A stretch of DNA of 64,000 nt from Bradyrhizobium sp. CCBAU 53340 (GTDB lineage: Bacteria; Pseudomonadota; Alphaproteobacteria; Rhizobiales; Xanthobacteraceae): the NCBI RefSeq assembly GCF_015291645.1, contig NZ_CP030055.1:7673221-7737220 (forward strand), given 5' to 3'. Under the pieces are notes generated by a model. That model was not told where the DNA came from. It worked only from the letters and a program-made list of their open reading frames with translations, and did no database searches. This document shows, in pieces, positions 53,984-63,718 of this stretch. The number at the start of each line of letters is the position of its first letter. Position 1 is the stretch's first letter. The translations under genes and the position numbers were made by a program.

Positions 53984-56278
53984 TTACGCCTTCATCGCCC
54001 CCTTCACGGCTTCCGCCGTAATCGGCAGCGCCCGGACGCGGGCGCCGCTGGCATTGAAGATGGCATTGCCGATGGCGGGCGCCACGACCGTCACCGCCGG
54101 CTCGCCGACACCGGTCGCCTTCTCGCCGTTGGCGATCACGGCGACCGCGACCTCCGGCATCTGGCTCATGCGCAGCGGCGTGTAGCTGTCGAAATTGGTC
54201 TGCTCGATGCCGCCGTTCTTCAGGGTCGCCTTCTCGTACAGCGCCAGCGACAGGCCCCACAGCGCCGCCCCCTCGACCTGGGCGCGGATGTTGTCGGGAT
54301 GCACCTGCGTGCCGACGTCGGTTGCGACCGTGAGCTTCTTCACGGTCACCTCGCCCGTCGGCGCCACCGCAACATGGGCGACGCAGGCGGTCCAGCTTGC
54401 CGTCGCGCGCTCCTGTGAGGAGACGCAGGCCACGCCCATGCCCTCGCCTTTCGGCAATTGCTTGGTGCCGTAACCCGACAGTCCCATCGCCGCGAGCAGC
54501 GTGTTGCGCAGCCGCTGCGCGCCGCCGTCGTTCTTGCCGGCGCCGTCGAGCAACGAGATGCGGAACTGCGCGGGATCCTTGCCCGTCGCCGCCGCGATCT
54601 CGTCGATCATGCTTTCGACGGCCCAGAAGGTCCAGCCCGGTGCCACCGAGCGCAGCTGACCGGACGGGGTGGCGTTGTGCGCCATCTCGTTCTTGATCGC
54701 CCGCACGTGATGGTTGGGCACGGTGTAGAAGAAGTCCGACCCGTTGACCGTGAAGCTGTCGAGCGGACCTTTCTTGTCGACCGAGGGCGTGAGGAAATCG
54801 GGAATGCCCCAGCGCGCCGTCGGCCAGGCCGAGACCACGTCATGGCTGATCGCGACCAGCTTGCCGTCGCCGTCCACGCCGGCCTTTACTTTTTGGTAGG
54901 TGAGCGGACGCGAGAAATCCATCGTCATGTCGTTCTCGCGCGTGTAGATCACCTTCACCGGCTTGCCCACGGCCTTCGCCGCCTGCACCGCCGGCACCAT
55001 CATGTCGGCATCGAGCCTGCGGCCGAAGCCGCCGCCCAGCCACATCTGGTGCATCACCACGAACTTCGGATCGATCCCGGCAGCGCCCGCGGCGATCGCG
55101 CCGGAGCGCGTCGCGAACTGGTTGCCGGAATAGATGTGCAGGATGTCGCCCTTGAACTCCGCGGTGGCGTTCATCGGCTCCATCGGCGCGTGGATGTTGA
55201 TGCTGGTGGTGTACTCCGCCTCCAGCACCTTGGCGGCCGTGCCGAGGGCGGCTGCGGGATCGCCGTCCTTGACGAAGAACTGGCCGGAATCCTCCAGTCC
55301 CTGAAGCCGCTTGGCTTCATCGAGCAGCGACTGGCTCGACAGCGTTGCATTCGGACCGCCGTCATAGGCGATCTTCAGTGCCTGCGCTGCCTTCTTGGCG
55401 TTGGCGTAGGTGCCGGCGACCGCGACCACCCAGCCCGACGTGGTCTGCGTCTTGTCGTCGAGGATGACGGCCTTGATGAAGCCCGGCACCTTCTTGGCAT
55501 CGCCGTCGTCGACCGATTTCACCGTGGCGCCGAAGCGCACCGGCGGCGTCACGACCGCGCCATAGACCATGCCCGGAATCATCGCGTCGATGCCGTATTT
55601 GGCCGTGCCGTTGGTCTTGGAGGGAATGTCGAGCTGCGGCACCGACACGCCGATCATGGTGTATTGATCCGGCGTCTTCAGCTTGATCGCCTTCAGCTCG
55701 TCGGGCGTGAAGGTCTTGGTTGCCTTGCCGCTCTTGACGATCTCGGCAAACGACATCTGCTTCTTCGACTTCGGATGCGACACCATGGAGTCGCGGACGA
55801 CGAGCTGGTCCTTGAAGTAGGGCGGCAGGCCCATCGCCGCGGCTGCGGCTTCGGTCAGGGCCATGCGGCCGGCAGCGCCCGCACGGCTCATCGCCTCGAA
55901 GTTCATCATGGTCGACCAGCTGCCGCCGGTGATCTGCGCACCGAGCACCGGATCGTTGAACTTCGGATCGTTGGAGGCGAGGTTGACCCGCATGTCGCTC
56001 CACTTCGCGCCCAGTTCCTCGCAGACGATCTGCGCCATGGTGGAGGCGATGTGCTGGCCCATGTCGGCCTTGCCGCAGGTCACGGTGACGAGGCCATCAG
56101 GCGAGATCGAATACCAGACGCTCGGCTCGAAATTGGCAGGCGCGGCAGCCAGTGCTTCACCTGTTCCGGGCACGCCGGCATAGCCGAGCACGAGGCCGGT
56201 TGCGGCCGTGCCGACCAGGAAGGAGCGGCGGCTGAGATCCGATGTCTCAGGCGTGACGTTTTTCACGTGCTTGTTCAT
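53984..56278 (-). CDS. Molybdopterin-binding large subunit of a xanthine-oxidase-family dehydrogenase (IorB type)
   Basis: A 764-residue molybdenum hydroxylase subunit. A Tat signal, LSRRSFLVG, lies at residues 16-24, so the protein is exported folded. [20 protein letters not shown] and the GGGFGRR motif (in [16 protein letters not shown]) are molybdopterin-binding; [14 protein letters not shown] contains the active-site glutamate. The organisation matches isoquinoline 1-oxidoreductase beta and related aldehyde dehydrogenases, which hydroxylate N-heterocycles or oxidise aldehydes. It overlaps the 2Fe-2S subunit gene by 4 nt. The substrate is unknown, and the usual cytochrome c subunit is missing from this operon. 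Confidence 0.9.
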   Translation of the reverse strand: MNKHVKNVTPETSDLSRRSFLVGTAATGLVLGYAGVPGTGEALAAAPANFEPSVWYSISPDGLVTVTCGKADMGQHIASTMAQIVCEELGAKWSDMRVNLASNDPKFNDPVLGAQITGGSWSTMMNFEAMSRAGAAGRMALTEAAAAAMGLPPYFKDQLVVRDSMVSHPKSKKQMSFAEIVKSGKATKTFTPDELKAIKLKTPDQYTMIGVSVPQLDIPSKTNGTAKYGIDAMIPGMVYGAVVTPPVRFGATVKSVDDGDAKKVPGFIKAVILDDKTQTTSGWVVAVAGTYANAKKAAQALKIAYDGGPNATLSSQSLLDEAKRLQGLEDSGQFFVKDGDPAAALGTAAKVLEAEYTTSINIHAPMEPMNATAEFKGDILHIYSGNQFATRSGAIAAGAAGIDPKFVVMHQMWLGGGFGRRLDADMMVPAVQAAKAVGKPVKVIYTRENDMTMDFSRPLTYQKVKAGVDGDGKLVAISHDVVSAWPTARWGIPDFLTPSVDKKGPLDSFTVNGSDFFYTVPNHHVRAIKNEMAHNATPSGQLRSVAPGWTFWAVESMIDEIAAATGKDPAQFRISLLDGAGKNDGGAQRLRNTLLAAMGLSGYGTKQLPKGEGMGVACVSSQERATASWTACVAHVAVAPTGEVTVKKLTVATDVGTQVHPDNIRAQVEGAALWGLSLALYEKATLKNGGIEQTNFDSYTPLRMSQMPEVAVAVIANGEKATGVGEPAVTVVAPAIGNAIFNASGARVRALPITAEAVKGAMKA

Positions 56279-56766
56279 GTGGGCCTCCGCTCGTTGCCGG
56301 CGGCGGATGCGGTGCGCATCTCGGTGGCGGCGCGCATGATCGCCTTCTGGATCCGCGAATAGGTCATGCAACGGCAGAGATTGCCGTCCATATGCGCCAC
56401 GACCTCTTCCTTGGTCGGATTGGAATTCTTCGCCAGCAGCGAAGCCGCCTGCATGATCTGCCCGGACTGGCAGTAGCCGCATTGCGGCACCTGCTCGGCG
56501 ATCCACGCCTTCTGCAAGGGATGATCGCCCTTGGCGGACAGGCCTTCGATGGTGGTGATCTTCTTGCCGGCGACATCGCCGACCATGGTCTGGCACGAGC
56601 GCACGGCTTCGCCGTTGACGTGCACGGTGCAGGCACCGCACAGGCCGGCACCGCAGCCGAACTTCGTGCCGGTCATCTGCAATTGTTCGCGGATGGCCCA
56701 AAGGAGCGGCGTGTCGTTTGCCGCATCCACGGACATACTCCGCCCGTTGATCGTGAGCGTTGGCAT
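56275..56766 (-). CDS. 2Fe-2S subunit of a xanthine-oxidase-family dehydrogenase (IorA type)
   Basis: A 163-residue iron-sulfur protein with two [2Fe-2S] clusters. The plant-ferredoxin-like set is Cys38, Cys43, Cys46 and Cys58 (CGAGLCGAC ... C); the second, helical set is Cys96, Cys99, Cys131 and Cys133 (CGYC ... CRC). It passes electrons from the molybdenum centre to an outside acceptor. It has no signal peptide of its own and probably leaves with the Tat-tagged large subunit. The ATG at 56766 follows GGGGAAG and matches family length; the frame extends to 56841. Bases 56767-57056 upstream show no gene. Confidence 0.92.
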   Translation of the reverse strand: MPTLTINGRSMSVDAANDTPLLWAIREQLQMTGTKFGCGAGLCGACTVHVNGEAVRSCQTMVGDVAGKKITTIEGLSAKGDHPLQKAWIAEQVPQCGYCQSGQIMQAASLLAKNSNPTKEEVVAHMDGNLCRCMTYSRIQKAIMRAATEMRTASAAGNERRPT

Positions 56767-57056
56767 AGGCGTCTTCCCCTGCCGGTGCATGAAGCCGCTT
56801 ACGGCGGCAACTTGAATGGCGGACACCCACCGGGCTGGCATCCACCTTGCGCGGAAGAATGATCGCGTTCACGCGCGGAGGCAAATGCAATTTGGAAGCG
56901 ATCGAAACTATCTCGGCGCCGGACCGTGTGCGTTGCGACAACAGCGCTGATGTTAGCGACTGGACACAACAAGCAGCGCCGCATGCATGCCATCGCAGCG
57001 AGGTGGTTTCTTCCGAGTAACCTTGCGAGCTAGGATGCAGAGGAACGCAACAGTGT

Positions 57057-57149
57057 CGTAGGGTGGGCAAAGCGAAGCGTACTCACCACCCGTTGCGATC
57101 GGAAACAGGTGGTGGGCACGGCGCAAGTGCGCCTTTGCCCACCCTACGA
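57057..57149. repeat. Intergenic repeat, family C (copy 3)
   Basis: GTCGTAGGGTGGGCAAAGCG and GCGCCTTTGCCCACCCTACG are inverted ends; CACCACC and GGTGGTGGGC lie inside. It fills part of the gap between the dehydrogenase operon and the hydrolase gene. Confidence 0.87.
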
Positions 57150-57254
57150 TTCCGGGCCGGCGGAGAGATACTCCACCTCGCCGCTCTTTCCTGTCGGTAG
57201 GGAGGGTGCACCGTCGTCATGGCTCGATAGAAAGAGAAAAGAAAGGCGGAAACA

Positions 57255-58019
57255 ATGCCAAGGATCGATCGGGACGGCGTCGGCATCTATTACGAGGTTC
57301 ACGGCGACGGGCCGCCGCTGCTGCTCACGCACGGCTACTCATCCACGTCGGCGATGTGGTACGGGCAGGTCGATGCGCTGGCGCGCGATCACCAACTGAT
57401 CTTGTGGGACATGCGCGGTCATGGCCAATCCGATTATCCCGACGAGCCTGCGGCCTACAGCGAAGCGCTGACCGTCGGCGACATGGCGGCGATCCTCGAT
57501 GCGGTCGGCGCTAACAGCGCCATCATCGGCGGGCTGTCGCTCGGCGGCTACATGTCGCTGGCGTTCTATCGCGCCCATCCCTCGCGCACGCGTGCGCTGC
57601 TGATCATCGACACCGGTCCCGGCTTCAAGAAGGACGACGCGCGCGAGGCCTGGAACGCCCGGGCACTCGCCACCGCCGACAAGCTCGATCGCGAAGGTCT
57701 CGACGCACTGAAATCAGCGACGCGCGAGCGCGCCACGGCCAGCCATCGCAATGCGAGGGGATTGGCGCTCGCCGCGCGCGGCATGCTGACCCAGCGCGAT
57801 GCCAAGGTGATGGAGCTGCTGCCGGAGATCGCGGTGCCCAGCCTGATCGTGGTCGGCGCCGACGACACGCCGTTCCTGGCGGCGTCCGACTACATGGCGG
57901 CCAAGATCCCCGGCGCACAAAAAGTCGTGATCCCCGCGGCCGGACACGCCGTCAACATCGATCAGCCGCAGGCTTTTGTTGACGCCGTGCTGCCTTTCCT
58001 GAAGAACTTGCCGGAATAG
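57255..58019 (+). CDS. Alpha/beta hydrolase
   Basis: A 254-residue alpha/beta-fold hydrolase resembling 3-oxoadipate enol-lactonase and related esterases. HGYSSTSAMW is the oxyanion loop, Ser95 in GGLSLGGYM is the nucleophile, and an Asp near 206 (VVGADDTPF) and the His of PAAGHAVNID complete the triad. The N-terminus PRIDRDGVGIYYEVHGDGPP is typical of the family. AAAGGCGGAAACA precedes the ATG. No pathway genes for protocatechuate degradation are nearby, so the substrate is open. Confidence 0.85.
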   Translation: MPRIDRDGVGIYYEVHGDGPPLLLTHGYSSTSAMWYGQVDALARDHQLILWDMRGHGQSDYPDEPAAYSEALTVGDMAAILDAVGANSAIIGGLSLGGYMSLAFYRAHPSRTRALLIIDTGPGFKKDDAREAWNARALATADKLDREGLDALKSATRERATASHRNARGLALAARGMLTQRDAKVMELLPEIAVPSLIVVGADDTPFLAASDYMAAKIPGAQKVVIPAAGHAVNIDQPQAFVDAVLPFLKNLPE

Positions 58020-58042
58020 AAGGTCGGACGGGGATCTCGGCA

Positions 58043-58384
58043 ATGAAGCGGACAATCCTGGCTGTGGGCGCCGCGCTGCTCGCGATGGCAGCGTCGGTGC
58101 AGGCCGAGCCGTTCGGCACGGTGCCGCTGCGCCGCCCCTTCGTCGACACCTTGTCGAACAACACGCCTTTGGCGTTCGGGATGGATGCGGAGCAGACCGC
58201 GCATGCGCTCGGTCAGCCCCTGCAATATGTCCGGGGCCGCCCCGGCAATGAGATCTATCTCGCCCTTCGCGACATCGGCGGCAGCGGATTGGTGCCGTAC
58301 CGTCACCGCCTGTTCCTGCAATTCCGTCATGGACGGCTGGCAGGATGGAAGGAGGATTACGGCGAGAACTGGATGTGGGAGTGA
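58043..58384 (+). CDS. Secreted hypothetical protein, 113 residues
   Basis: A small exported protein: MKRTILAVGAALLAMAASVQ is a signal peptide cut at AEP. The mature 90 residues contain NNTPLAFGMDAEQTAHALGQPL, where the segment FGMDAEQTAHALG resembles the helix of BamE/SmpA-like lipoproteins, then YLALRD and LFLQFRHGRLAGW, probable strands. No lipobox is present. It follows the hydrolase gene by 23 bp on the same strand and may be cotranscribed with it. No function can be given. Confidence 0.75.
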   Translation: MKRTILAVGAALLAMAASVQAEPFGTVPLRRPFVDTLSNNTPLAFGMDAEQTAHALGQPLQYVRGRPGNEIYLALRDIGGSGLVPYRHRLFLQFRHGRLAGWKEDYGENWMWE

Positions 58385-58406
58385 GGATGCATTGAAGTCG
58401 GCACAC

Positions 58407-58492
58407 CGTCATGCCCGGGCTTGTCCCGGGCATCCACGTTCCTAGTGCCGCTCGAAAGATCGTGGATGGCCCGGACAAGCCCGGCCATGACG
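58407..58492. repeat. Intergenic repeat, family D (copy 2)
   Basis: CGTCATGCCCGGGCTTGTCC and GGACAAGCCCGGCCATGACG form the outer inverted repeat; GCATCCACG and CGTGGATGG the inner one. It has the same layout as copy 1. Confidence 0.87.
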
Positions 58493-58547
58493 AGTTTGTG
58501 GAACGGCCAGAGCTCCTATCGACCATCAACCAAGAAGGACAACCCGC

Positions 58548-59222
58548 GTGGGACAAGACATCAAACTGACGGCCTCGGACAATTTTCAACTCGGCGCCTA
58601 TCGCGCTGATCCCTCCGGCAGCCCGAAGGGCGCGGTGGTGGTGATCCAGGAGATCTTTGGCGTCAATCATCACATCCGCTCGGTCTGCGACCGTCTTGCG
58701 GGCGAAGGCTATGTCGCGATCGCGCCGTCGATCTTCGATCGCAGCGAGCCCAACTTCCAGTCGGGCTATACGCCCGACGAGATCGCCGTCGCACGCAAGT
58801 TCGTCGCCAATCCCGATTGGGAGGCGATGCTGCGCGACACGCAGGCCGCAATCGATGCGGTGAAGGATATCGGCCCGGTCGGCATCATCGGCTTTTGCCT
58901 GGGCGGCAGCATCGCCTATGTCGCGGCAACACGGCTGACCGGCCTGAAGGCCGCGATCGGCTATTACGGCGGCGCCGTGGTGCGCTTTGCGGACGAGACG
59001 CCGAAAGTGCCGACGCAATTGCATTTCGGCGAGAAGGATGCCGGCATTCCCCTCAGCGACGTCGAGACGGTCAAGGCCAAGCGGCCTGACGTCGAGGTCT
59101 TCATCTATCCGAACGCCCAGCACGGCTTCCATTGCGACGAGCGGCCGAGCTACGACAAGGTCAGCTCGGATATCGCCTGGCCGCGCTCGATGGAATTTTT
59201 CGCGAAGCATCTGACGAAGTAG
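58548..59222 (+). CDS. Dienelactone hydrolase family protein
   Basis: A 224-residue alpha/beta hydrolase of the dienelactone hydrolase family. The nucleophile is Cys117 in IGFCLGGS, with Asp164 (FGEKDAGIP) and His192 (NAQHGFHCDERP) completing the Cys-His-Asp triad that defines the family. IQEIFGVNHHIRSVCDRLA is the conserved N-terminal block. Classical members open dienelactones in chlorocatechol breakdown, but many act on other esters, and no such pathway genes are adjacent. The start is GTG 58548, with AAGAAGGA about 9 nt upstream. Confidence 0.9.
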   Translation: MGQDIKLTASDNFQLGAYRADPSGSPKGAVVVIQEIFGVNHHIRSVCDRLAGEGYVAIAPSIFDRSEPNFQSGYTPDEIAVARKFVANPDWEAMLRDTQAAIDAVKDIGPVGIIGFCLGGSIAYVAATRLTGLKAAIGYYGGAVVRFADETPKVPTQLHFGEKDAGIPLSDVETVKAKRPDVEVFIYPNAQHGFHCDERPSYDKVSSDIAWPRSMEFFAKHLTK

Positions 59223-59235
59223 CGCGCGCCTCTCT

Positions 59236-59338
59236 GCCGTCATTCCGGGATGCGCCGTAAGGCGCAGGCCCGGAATCCATAACCACGAAATGGGGTTATG
59301 GATTCCGGGCTCGCGCTACGCGCGCCCCGGAATGACGA
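59236..59338. repeat. Intergenic palindromic repeat, family A variant (copy 8)
   Basis: GCCGTCATTCCGGGATGCGC and GCGCGCCCCGGAATGACG are inverted ends, with CCCGGAATCCATAACCACG paired to GGTTATGGATTCCGGG. It is a CATTCCGGG variant shared with 59936-60057. Confidence 0.85.
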
Positions 59339-59444
59339 GGAGAGAGATTTGCGTCACCCCCCAAGAACAGAAATCGGGTGGCTGCACCACGTTGCCCGGC
59401 GATAGAGCTGGCCGATCAAGCCAGGTCACGCCGGGAGAGCGCCC

Positions 59445-59927
59445 ATGCAGCAAGCCAATACCAACATCGTCATCCGCAATCCGTTCGGCACCATGGATGT
59501 TCCAGCGCCGGGGGATTGCGAAGTCCTGCACTATGCCATTTCAGCCGCGCTGGCCGGCGATGACGCCGATGGCAATGCGGCGCAGTGGGCGTCGATTCCC
59601 GCAGCATCCGATCCCCTTGAAGGTGCCTGGGCGAGCCGCTGGAACGGCGGCGCCGATCCGACGATTGCCGGCGATACGCCGGAGCGATGGAAACAGGGCC
59701 GCGCGGAAGTCCGCGTCGTGGGCGGGCGGATCTACCTGCGGTTCGACTGGGATGACGGCCGTCGGCACGGATTGATCGATGCTATCAGCGAGAGCGGCGA
59801 TCGTCTGATCGGGAAGTACATCAACCTGACCAATCCCGCGATCATGCGGCCGTGGATCGGGCTGGTGGTTGACACTAACAGGATCGACGGATGCTTTCCG
59901 AACGGGCGGCTGGATTTCAGGAGGTGA
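59445..59927 (+). CDS. Hypothetical protein, 160 residues
   Basis: A soluble protein that I do not recognise. It starts MQQANTNIVIRNPFGTMDVP after a clear GGGAGAG site. The middle (WASRWNGGADPTIAGDTPER, then VRVVGGRIYLRFDWDDGRR) and the end (GKYINLTNPAIMRPWIGLVV) look like a small beta-barrel with tryptophans, reminiscent of lipid- or sugar-binding proteins, but this is only impression. It stands alone between two copies of the family A variant repeat. Confidence 0.72.
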   Translation: MQQANTNIVIRNPFGTMDVPAPGDCEVLHYAISAALAGDDADGNAAQWASIPAASDPLEGAWASRWNGGADPTIAGDTPERWKQGRAEVRVVGGRIYLRFDWDDGRRHGLIDAISESGDRLIGKYINLTNPAIMRPWIGLVVDTNRIDGCFPNGRLDFRR

Positions 59928-59935
59928 CTCTATCT

Positions 59936-60057
59936 TTCATTCCGGGATGCGCCGCGAAGCGGTGCAGGCCCGGAATCCATAACCACGATCGGGAGTATGG
60001 ATTCTCAGGTGCGCAATTGCGCACCATGGCTCGCGCTACGCGCGCCCCGGAATGACC
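59936..60057. repeat. Intergenic palindromic repeat, family A variant (copy 9)
   Basis: TTTCATTCCGGGATGCGCC and GCGCCCCGGAATGACC are the ends, with GGCCCGGAATCCATAACCACG inside (noted as CCCGGAATCC and ATAACCACG). An extra CAGGTGCGCAATTGCGCACC hairpin is inserted near 60006. Confidence 0.82.
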
Positions 60058-60082
60058 AAGGGATAGAGTTGGCCCGAAGCCT

Positions 60083-60814
60083 CTAAAACCAGCGCTCGCC
60101 GACGAACACTGTGTCGCCGGGGCTGACGGGCGTGCCGAGCGGAACGACGGCGCGCATGGCACTACCGGCTTCGGTGTGGGTGACGGTGACCACGTCGCGC
60201 TTGGCACGCGGCGAGAAGCCGCCGGCGATCGCGACCGCGCTTTCGACCGTCATGTTGGGCACGTAAGGATATTGGCCGGGCGCGGCGACTTCGCCGAGAA
60301 TGAAGAACGGGCGATACGACTCGATCTCCACCGCGACCGAAGGTTCGCGAATATAGCCGTTGCGCAGACGCGCGGCGATCTCGCCGGCAAGTCCCGCCGT
60401 GGTGCGGCCGCGCGCCGGCACCGAACCGATCAGCGGCATGGTGATGGAGCCGCCGGCATCGATGGCGTAGCTGTTGGTGAGACCTTCCTGGCCGTAGACC
60501 ACGACGCGCAGCTTGTCGCCGGCATCGAGGTGATAGGAGGAATCGTAACGGACCGGAGCTGCCACCACCGGCGCGGCATAGGCGACCGGCACGGGACCCG
60601 GGCCAAGGGAATTGGTGAGCGCATCGATGGCGCCGCCGCCGTTGGCAACGACGACCGGCTGCGGCGCGCTATAGGGCTGGCCATAGGCCATGGTATCGAG
60701 ATCGGCGCGAGGCTGCACGTAGGCGACGGGACCTGCAGTCTGCATGCAGCCGCCCAGGGTCAGCGCGGCGGACGCTGCCAAGATCGACCATCGAAACGCG
60801 CGCAGAACCCGCAC
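60083..60814 (-). CDS. Polysaccharide export lipoprotein (Wza/GumB-like)
   Basis: A 243-residue outer-membrane-type lipoprotein. The signal peptide ends in the lipobox LTLGGC (Cys23). The Poly_export domain begins YHLDAGDKLRVVVYGQEGLT, and SITMPLIGSVPARGRTTAGL and the SLBB-like FFILGEVAAPGQYPYVPNMT follow. Relatives form the outer-membrane channel for exopolysaccharide export. No tyrosine kinase, flippase or glycosyltransferase genes are beside it, so it is probably an orphan copy. The start is unsure: GTG 60814 is used because the lipobox distance fits; a TTG at 60853 would add thirteen residues. Confidence 0.83.
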   Translation of the reverse strand: MRVLRAFRWSILAASAALTLGGCMQTAGPVAYVQPRADLDTMAYGQPYSAPQPVVVANGGGAIDALTNSLGPGPVPVAYAAPVVAAPVRYDSSYHLDAGDKLRVVVYGQEGLTNSYAIDAGGSITMPLIGSVPARGRTTAGLAGEIAARLRNGYIREPSVAVEIESYRPFFILGEVAAPGQYPYVPNMTVESAVAIAGGFSPRAKRDVVTVTHTEAGSAMRAVVPLGTPVSPGDTVFVGERWF

Positions 60815-60899
60815 CGGAGCATCCCTGAAAACGAGATAGGTCCAGTCTTGCACCCGTTATGGTTAATAAAGGGTTGAGGGGGCGGGGCACGGCGGTCGC

Positions 60900-60922
60900 A
60901 CCCTCCCCTGGAGGGGGAGGGT
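60900..60922. terminator. GC-rich hairpin after msrA
   Basis: ACCCTCCCC and GGGGAGGGT form a 9-bp stem 14 bp beyond the msrA stop (minus strand). There is no T tract; it resembles a repeat end as well as a terminator. Confidence 0.4.
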
Positions 60923-60935
60923 AAGAGAAGCACGC

Positions 60936-61592
60936 TTACACACTCACACCCACGCCGATCGGGCACGACACGCCGGTGCCGCCAAGGCCGCAATAGCCGG
61001 CGGGATTCTTCGCCAGATATTGCTGATGATAGTCCTCGGCGAAATAGAACGGACCTGCAGGCGCGATCTCCGTGGTGATAGCGCCGAGACCTTTTGCAGC
61101 GAGCGCCTTCTGATAGAGCGCCTTCGACTGGTCGGCCGCCTTCTTCTGCGCGTCGGAATACGTATAGATCGCACTGCGATATTGCGTGCCGACGTCGTTG
61201 CCCTGGCGCATGCCCTGCGTCGGGTTGTGGTTCTCCCAGAACGTCTTCAGCAGTTTTTCGTAGGAGATCTTGTTCGGATCGAACACGACCAGCACCACTT
61301 CGGTGTGGCCGGTGCGCCCCGAACAGGTCTCTTCATAGGTCGGGTTCGGCGTGTGGCCACCGGCATAGCCGACAGCGGTCGCATAGATGCCCTCGCCAAG
61401 CTCCCAGAATTTGCGCTCCGCGCCCCAGAAGCAGCCGAGCCCGAACACAGCCTGCTCGAGGCCGGCAGGATAGGGCGGCTGCAACTTCGCGCCGTTGACG
61501 AAATGGGTGGTCGCGGTCGGAATCGGCTGCGCACGGCCCGGCAGCGCGTCGGCTGCATCAGGCAGTGCGGTGGTCTTGCGCGTGAACAGCAT
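60936..61592 (-). CDS. msrA: Peptide-methionine (S)-S-oxide reductase
   Basis: A 218-residue MsrA that reduces methionine-S-sulfoxide in damaged proteins. The catalytic Cys54 is in the signature GCFWGAE, and [41 protein letters not shown] (blocks FWENHNPTQ and NDVGTQYRS) and AEDYHQQYL follow. Recycling cysteines are near the end ([13 protein letters not shown]). GGAG lies 9-10 nt before ATG 61592. The N-terminal extension of about 45 residues is usual for this long MsrA form. Confidence 0.95.
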   Translation of the reverse strand: MLFTRKTTALPDAADALPGRAQPIPTATTHFVNGAKLQPPYPAGLEQAVFGLGCFWGAERKFWELGEGIYATAVGYAGGHTPNPTYEETCSGRTGHTEVVLVVFDPNKISYEKLLKTFWENHNPTQGMRQGNDVGTQYRSAIYTYSDAQKKAADQSKALYQKALAAKGLGAITTEIAPAGPFYFAEDYHQQYLAKNPAGYCGLGGTGVSCPIGVGVSV

Positions 61593-61748
61593 GATCGGGT
61601 CTCCGAAAGAACGAGCCGTGCGTCGCCGGAACCAGGCGCTCAGGCGGCGTGCTCGCGATCGAGTGGGAATATAGGTCTTTACGCAGCAAGGGACAGGCTT
61701 GTTACAGCGTCCTTGTTCGGGAGCCCAATCCCGGCGGGAATTGAAAGA

Positions 61749-62066
61749 TCAATCCCGGGAATAGCCGATCAGCGGCTTGCGCGGACGGAACAGGATCATC
61801 AGCAGGATGCCGAGCAGGCCGAGGACGGCGAAAACCGGCTGGTCCAGCACCAGGCGGATCACCGAGGTCCAGAGCCAGGGCGCCTTGGCCTCGACCCAGC
61901 TCCGGAAGGCCGATTGGCTGGCCTGGTTGATGTCGTTCCAGAATTGGCCGAACCGGGTAAAGCGCAGGGTCTGGTCGGCCACCCAGCGGGCGCCGTCATA
62001 GACCATGAAGAAGAACCCGCCGGCCAGCAGCAGCAAGCCAATCAGTCGGAAAAAGCCGCGGATCAT
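61749..62066 (-). CDS. Small membrane protein, 105 residues
   Basis: A hypothetical protein with two hydrophobic helices: MIRGFFRLIGLLLLAGGFFF at the start and PVFAVLGLLGILLMILF near the end, joined by a soluble loop. The ends RPRKPLIGYSRD suggest the C-terminus lies in the cytoplasm. The ATG at 62066 has GGTGGG just before it. It is divergent from rpsT, whose promoter lies in the 386 bp between. The family is unknown to me. Confidence 0.78.
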   Translation of the reverse strand: MIRGFFRLIGLLLLAGGFFFMVYDGARWVADQTLRFTRFGQFWNDINQASQSAFRSWVEAKAPWLWTSVIRLVLDQPVFAVLGLLGILLMILFRPRKPLIGYSRD

Positions 62067-62208
62067 GTCCCACCCCAATGGCCGTCCGGTCGCACGACCT
62101 TCGAAACGCCGCCAGCCAATAGCCAAGAGACGGCAGAAATTCAACCTCATCAGGGCGTTACGGCCCCCTCCGGCACGTCAGGGGCCTGTTTTCCAGCCCC
62201 TTAAAGCG

Positions 62209-62237
62209 TTGACGGTGCCAAAGACCCCCTCTATAAG
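62209..62237 (+). promoter_or_regulatory. rpsT promoter
   Basis: TTGACG, a 17-bp spacer and TATAAG form a strong housekeeping promoter. The start would be near 62244, which gives an unusually long 5' leader of about 209 nt before rpsT. Confidence 0.7.
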
Positions 62238-62452
62238 GGCGCCAACTGGCGGTGGGCGCAATCCTGCCGCCGCTGTTCTTTGAGCAGTTGCAGGCTCTTT
62301 TGGGGCCGCAGAGATGGTCGCAAGGCCTATCGCTCATGTTCCGGGAACGGCCCAGCAACCGAACACCCTAAATCCGAGCGTCGATTCCGCGGTCAAGCTG
62401 CCGGCGCTACCCGACCAAGACGCGACCGGTACCCGCAAAGGACATTGAGACC

Positions 62453-62719
62453 ATGGCCAATACCACTTCCGCCAAGAAAGCGACGCGCAAGATCGCCCGC
62501 CGCACCGCCGTCAACAAGTCGCGCCGCACCCAGATGCGTGGTGCCGTGCGCAACGTCGAAGAAGCGATCAAGAGCGGTGATCGCGCCGCCGCCGCGAAGG
62601 CGCTGGCCGCTGCCGAGCCCGCGCTGATGCGCGCCGCCCAGCGCAACATCATTCACAAGAACAACGCCAGCCGCAAAGTCTCGCGCCTCACCGCGCAGAT
62701 CGCCAAGCTTGCCAAGTAA
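62453..62719 (+). CDS. rpsT: 30S ribosomal protein S20
   Basis: An 88-residue primary rRNA-binding protein of the small subunit. The sequence begins [20 protein letters not shown] and has the lysine/arginine/alanine-rich helices of S20, with [19 protein letters not shown] near the end. AAGGA is 8-9 nt before the ATG. Its promoter (62209-62237) and terminator (62808-62834) are both visible, so it is monocistronic. In alphaproteobacteria dnaA usually lies just downstream of rpsT, which would place dnaA beyond the right end of this window. Confidence 0.97.
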   Translation: MANTTSAKKATRKIARRTAVNKSRRTQMRGAVRNVEEAIKSGDRAAAAKALAAAEPALMRAAQRNIIHKNNASRKVSRLTAQIAKLAK

Positions 62720-62807
62720 AACTGCGAATTTAAAACTGCGAAGTAAAGTTCGCAGCACGATCCGATCTCTTCATTCGATCGGTTGACGCGAACATCGCAC
62801 GCCAATC

Positions 62808-62834
62808 AGCCCGGCTTTCACGCCGGGCTTTTTG
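62808..62834 (+). terminator. Rho-independent terminator of rpsT
   Basis: AGCCCGGC and GCCGGGCT form an 8-bp stem with loop TTTCAC, followed by a run of T. Confidence 0.88.
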
Positions 62835-63683
62835 TTGCCCGTCACAATTCATGCTTGCGGTCTTTGGGCGCCCCAATCTTCCATTGGAAGAACCTCGTCG
62901 CGCGCGCTATGCTCCATCCGTAGTTTTACCTGCCGTCGTTTTTGCAACAGCGGAAACTTTCACTGCGCTGCGAAAAACCCCTGCGGTATAGGCTTAAGTT
63001 GAATTCGCGCGCACCGGAGTTCTGCACACCGTAGTTTCCCCGGAACACGTTTCGAGATTGGGTTACCCTTCGAAACGAGACTCAAAAAACGAAGACTCGC
63101 TAATCACTTATCGACATAGCAGCCACAAGCATTTGAAAAATTCGCGCACAACTCAGATGCGTGACGATTTTGTAAAAATTTTTTGGCGGTGGCGCAGCCG
63201 TTGTCACATGACAGGCGCGATTTTCGAATCTGTGCACGAATCCAAAAACTTGGTCTCAAGCCTGTGAACAACTCGCGCGCGGCGTTAACGCTGGTCAAGT
63301 TTTTTGATGCCTCAAGTCTGAATCAATTTCGTTGCGAGTCTTTCCGCTTAGTGTATTCCTTAAGTCGTTCGCGGCGCCCACGATCTTGAGACCAGCGCGG
63401 TTTAGGAAACGGGGCGAGCGTGCAAATCGGCGGCGGTGTGCACGTAGGCGACGCTTCAACAAGCGATTGTCGGTTCAGAACTCATAGCAATATGGGAATG
63501 GTAGGGCTTTGTCTTGATGTCTCCAAGCGGGATCTTAGCGATCCCGCTCGCGCCAAGCGAAAATGAGAGACACATCGACGCTGCCCCGACACGCGCGCTG
63601 GCGAAGCCGAGCGGACGACACGAGCAGACGGGCAGGACATCCGCGACTTGAGTATAGCGTGGGCGTCTATTTACGCAGGACCT

Positions 63684-63703
63684 TGCCGTGAGCGATCACG
63701 GCA
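63684..63703 (+). other. GNRA-tetraloop hairpin
   Basis: TGCCGTGA and TCACGGCA form a perfect 8-bp stem closed by the stable tetraloop GCGA. A strong ribosome site (GGGGAGG) follows within about 5 bases, so in RNA this could be a 5'-leader structure. Confidence 0.5.
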
Positions 63704-63718
63704 GGACGGGGAGGTATC

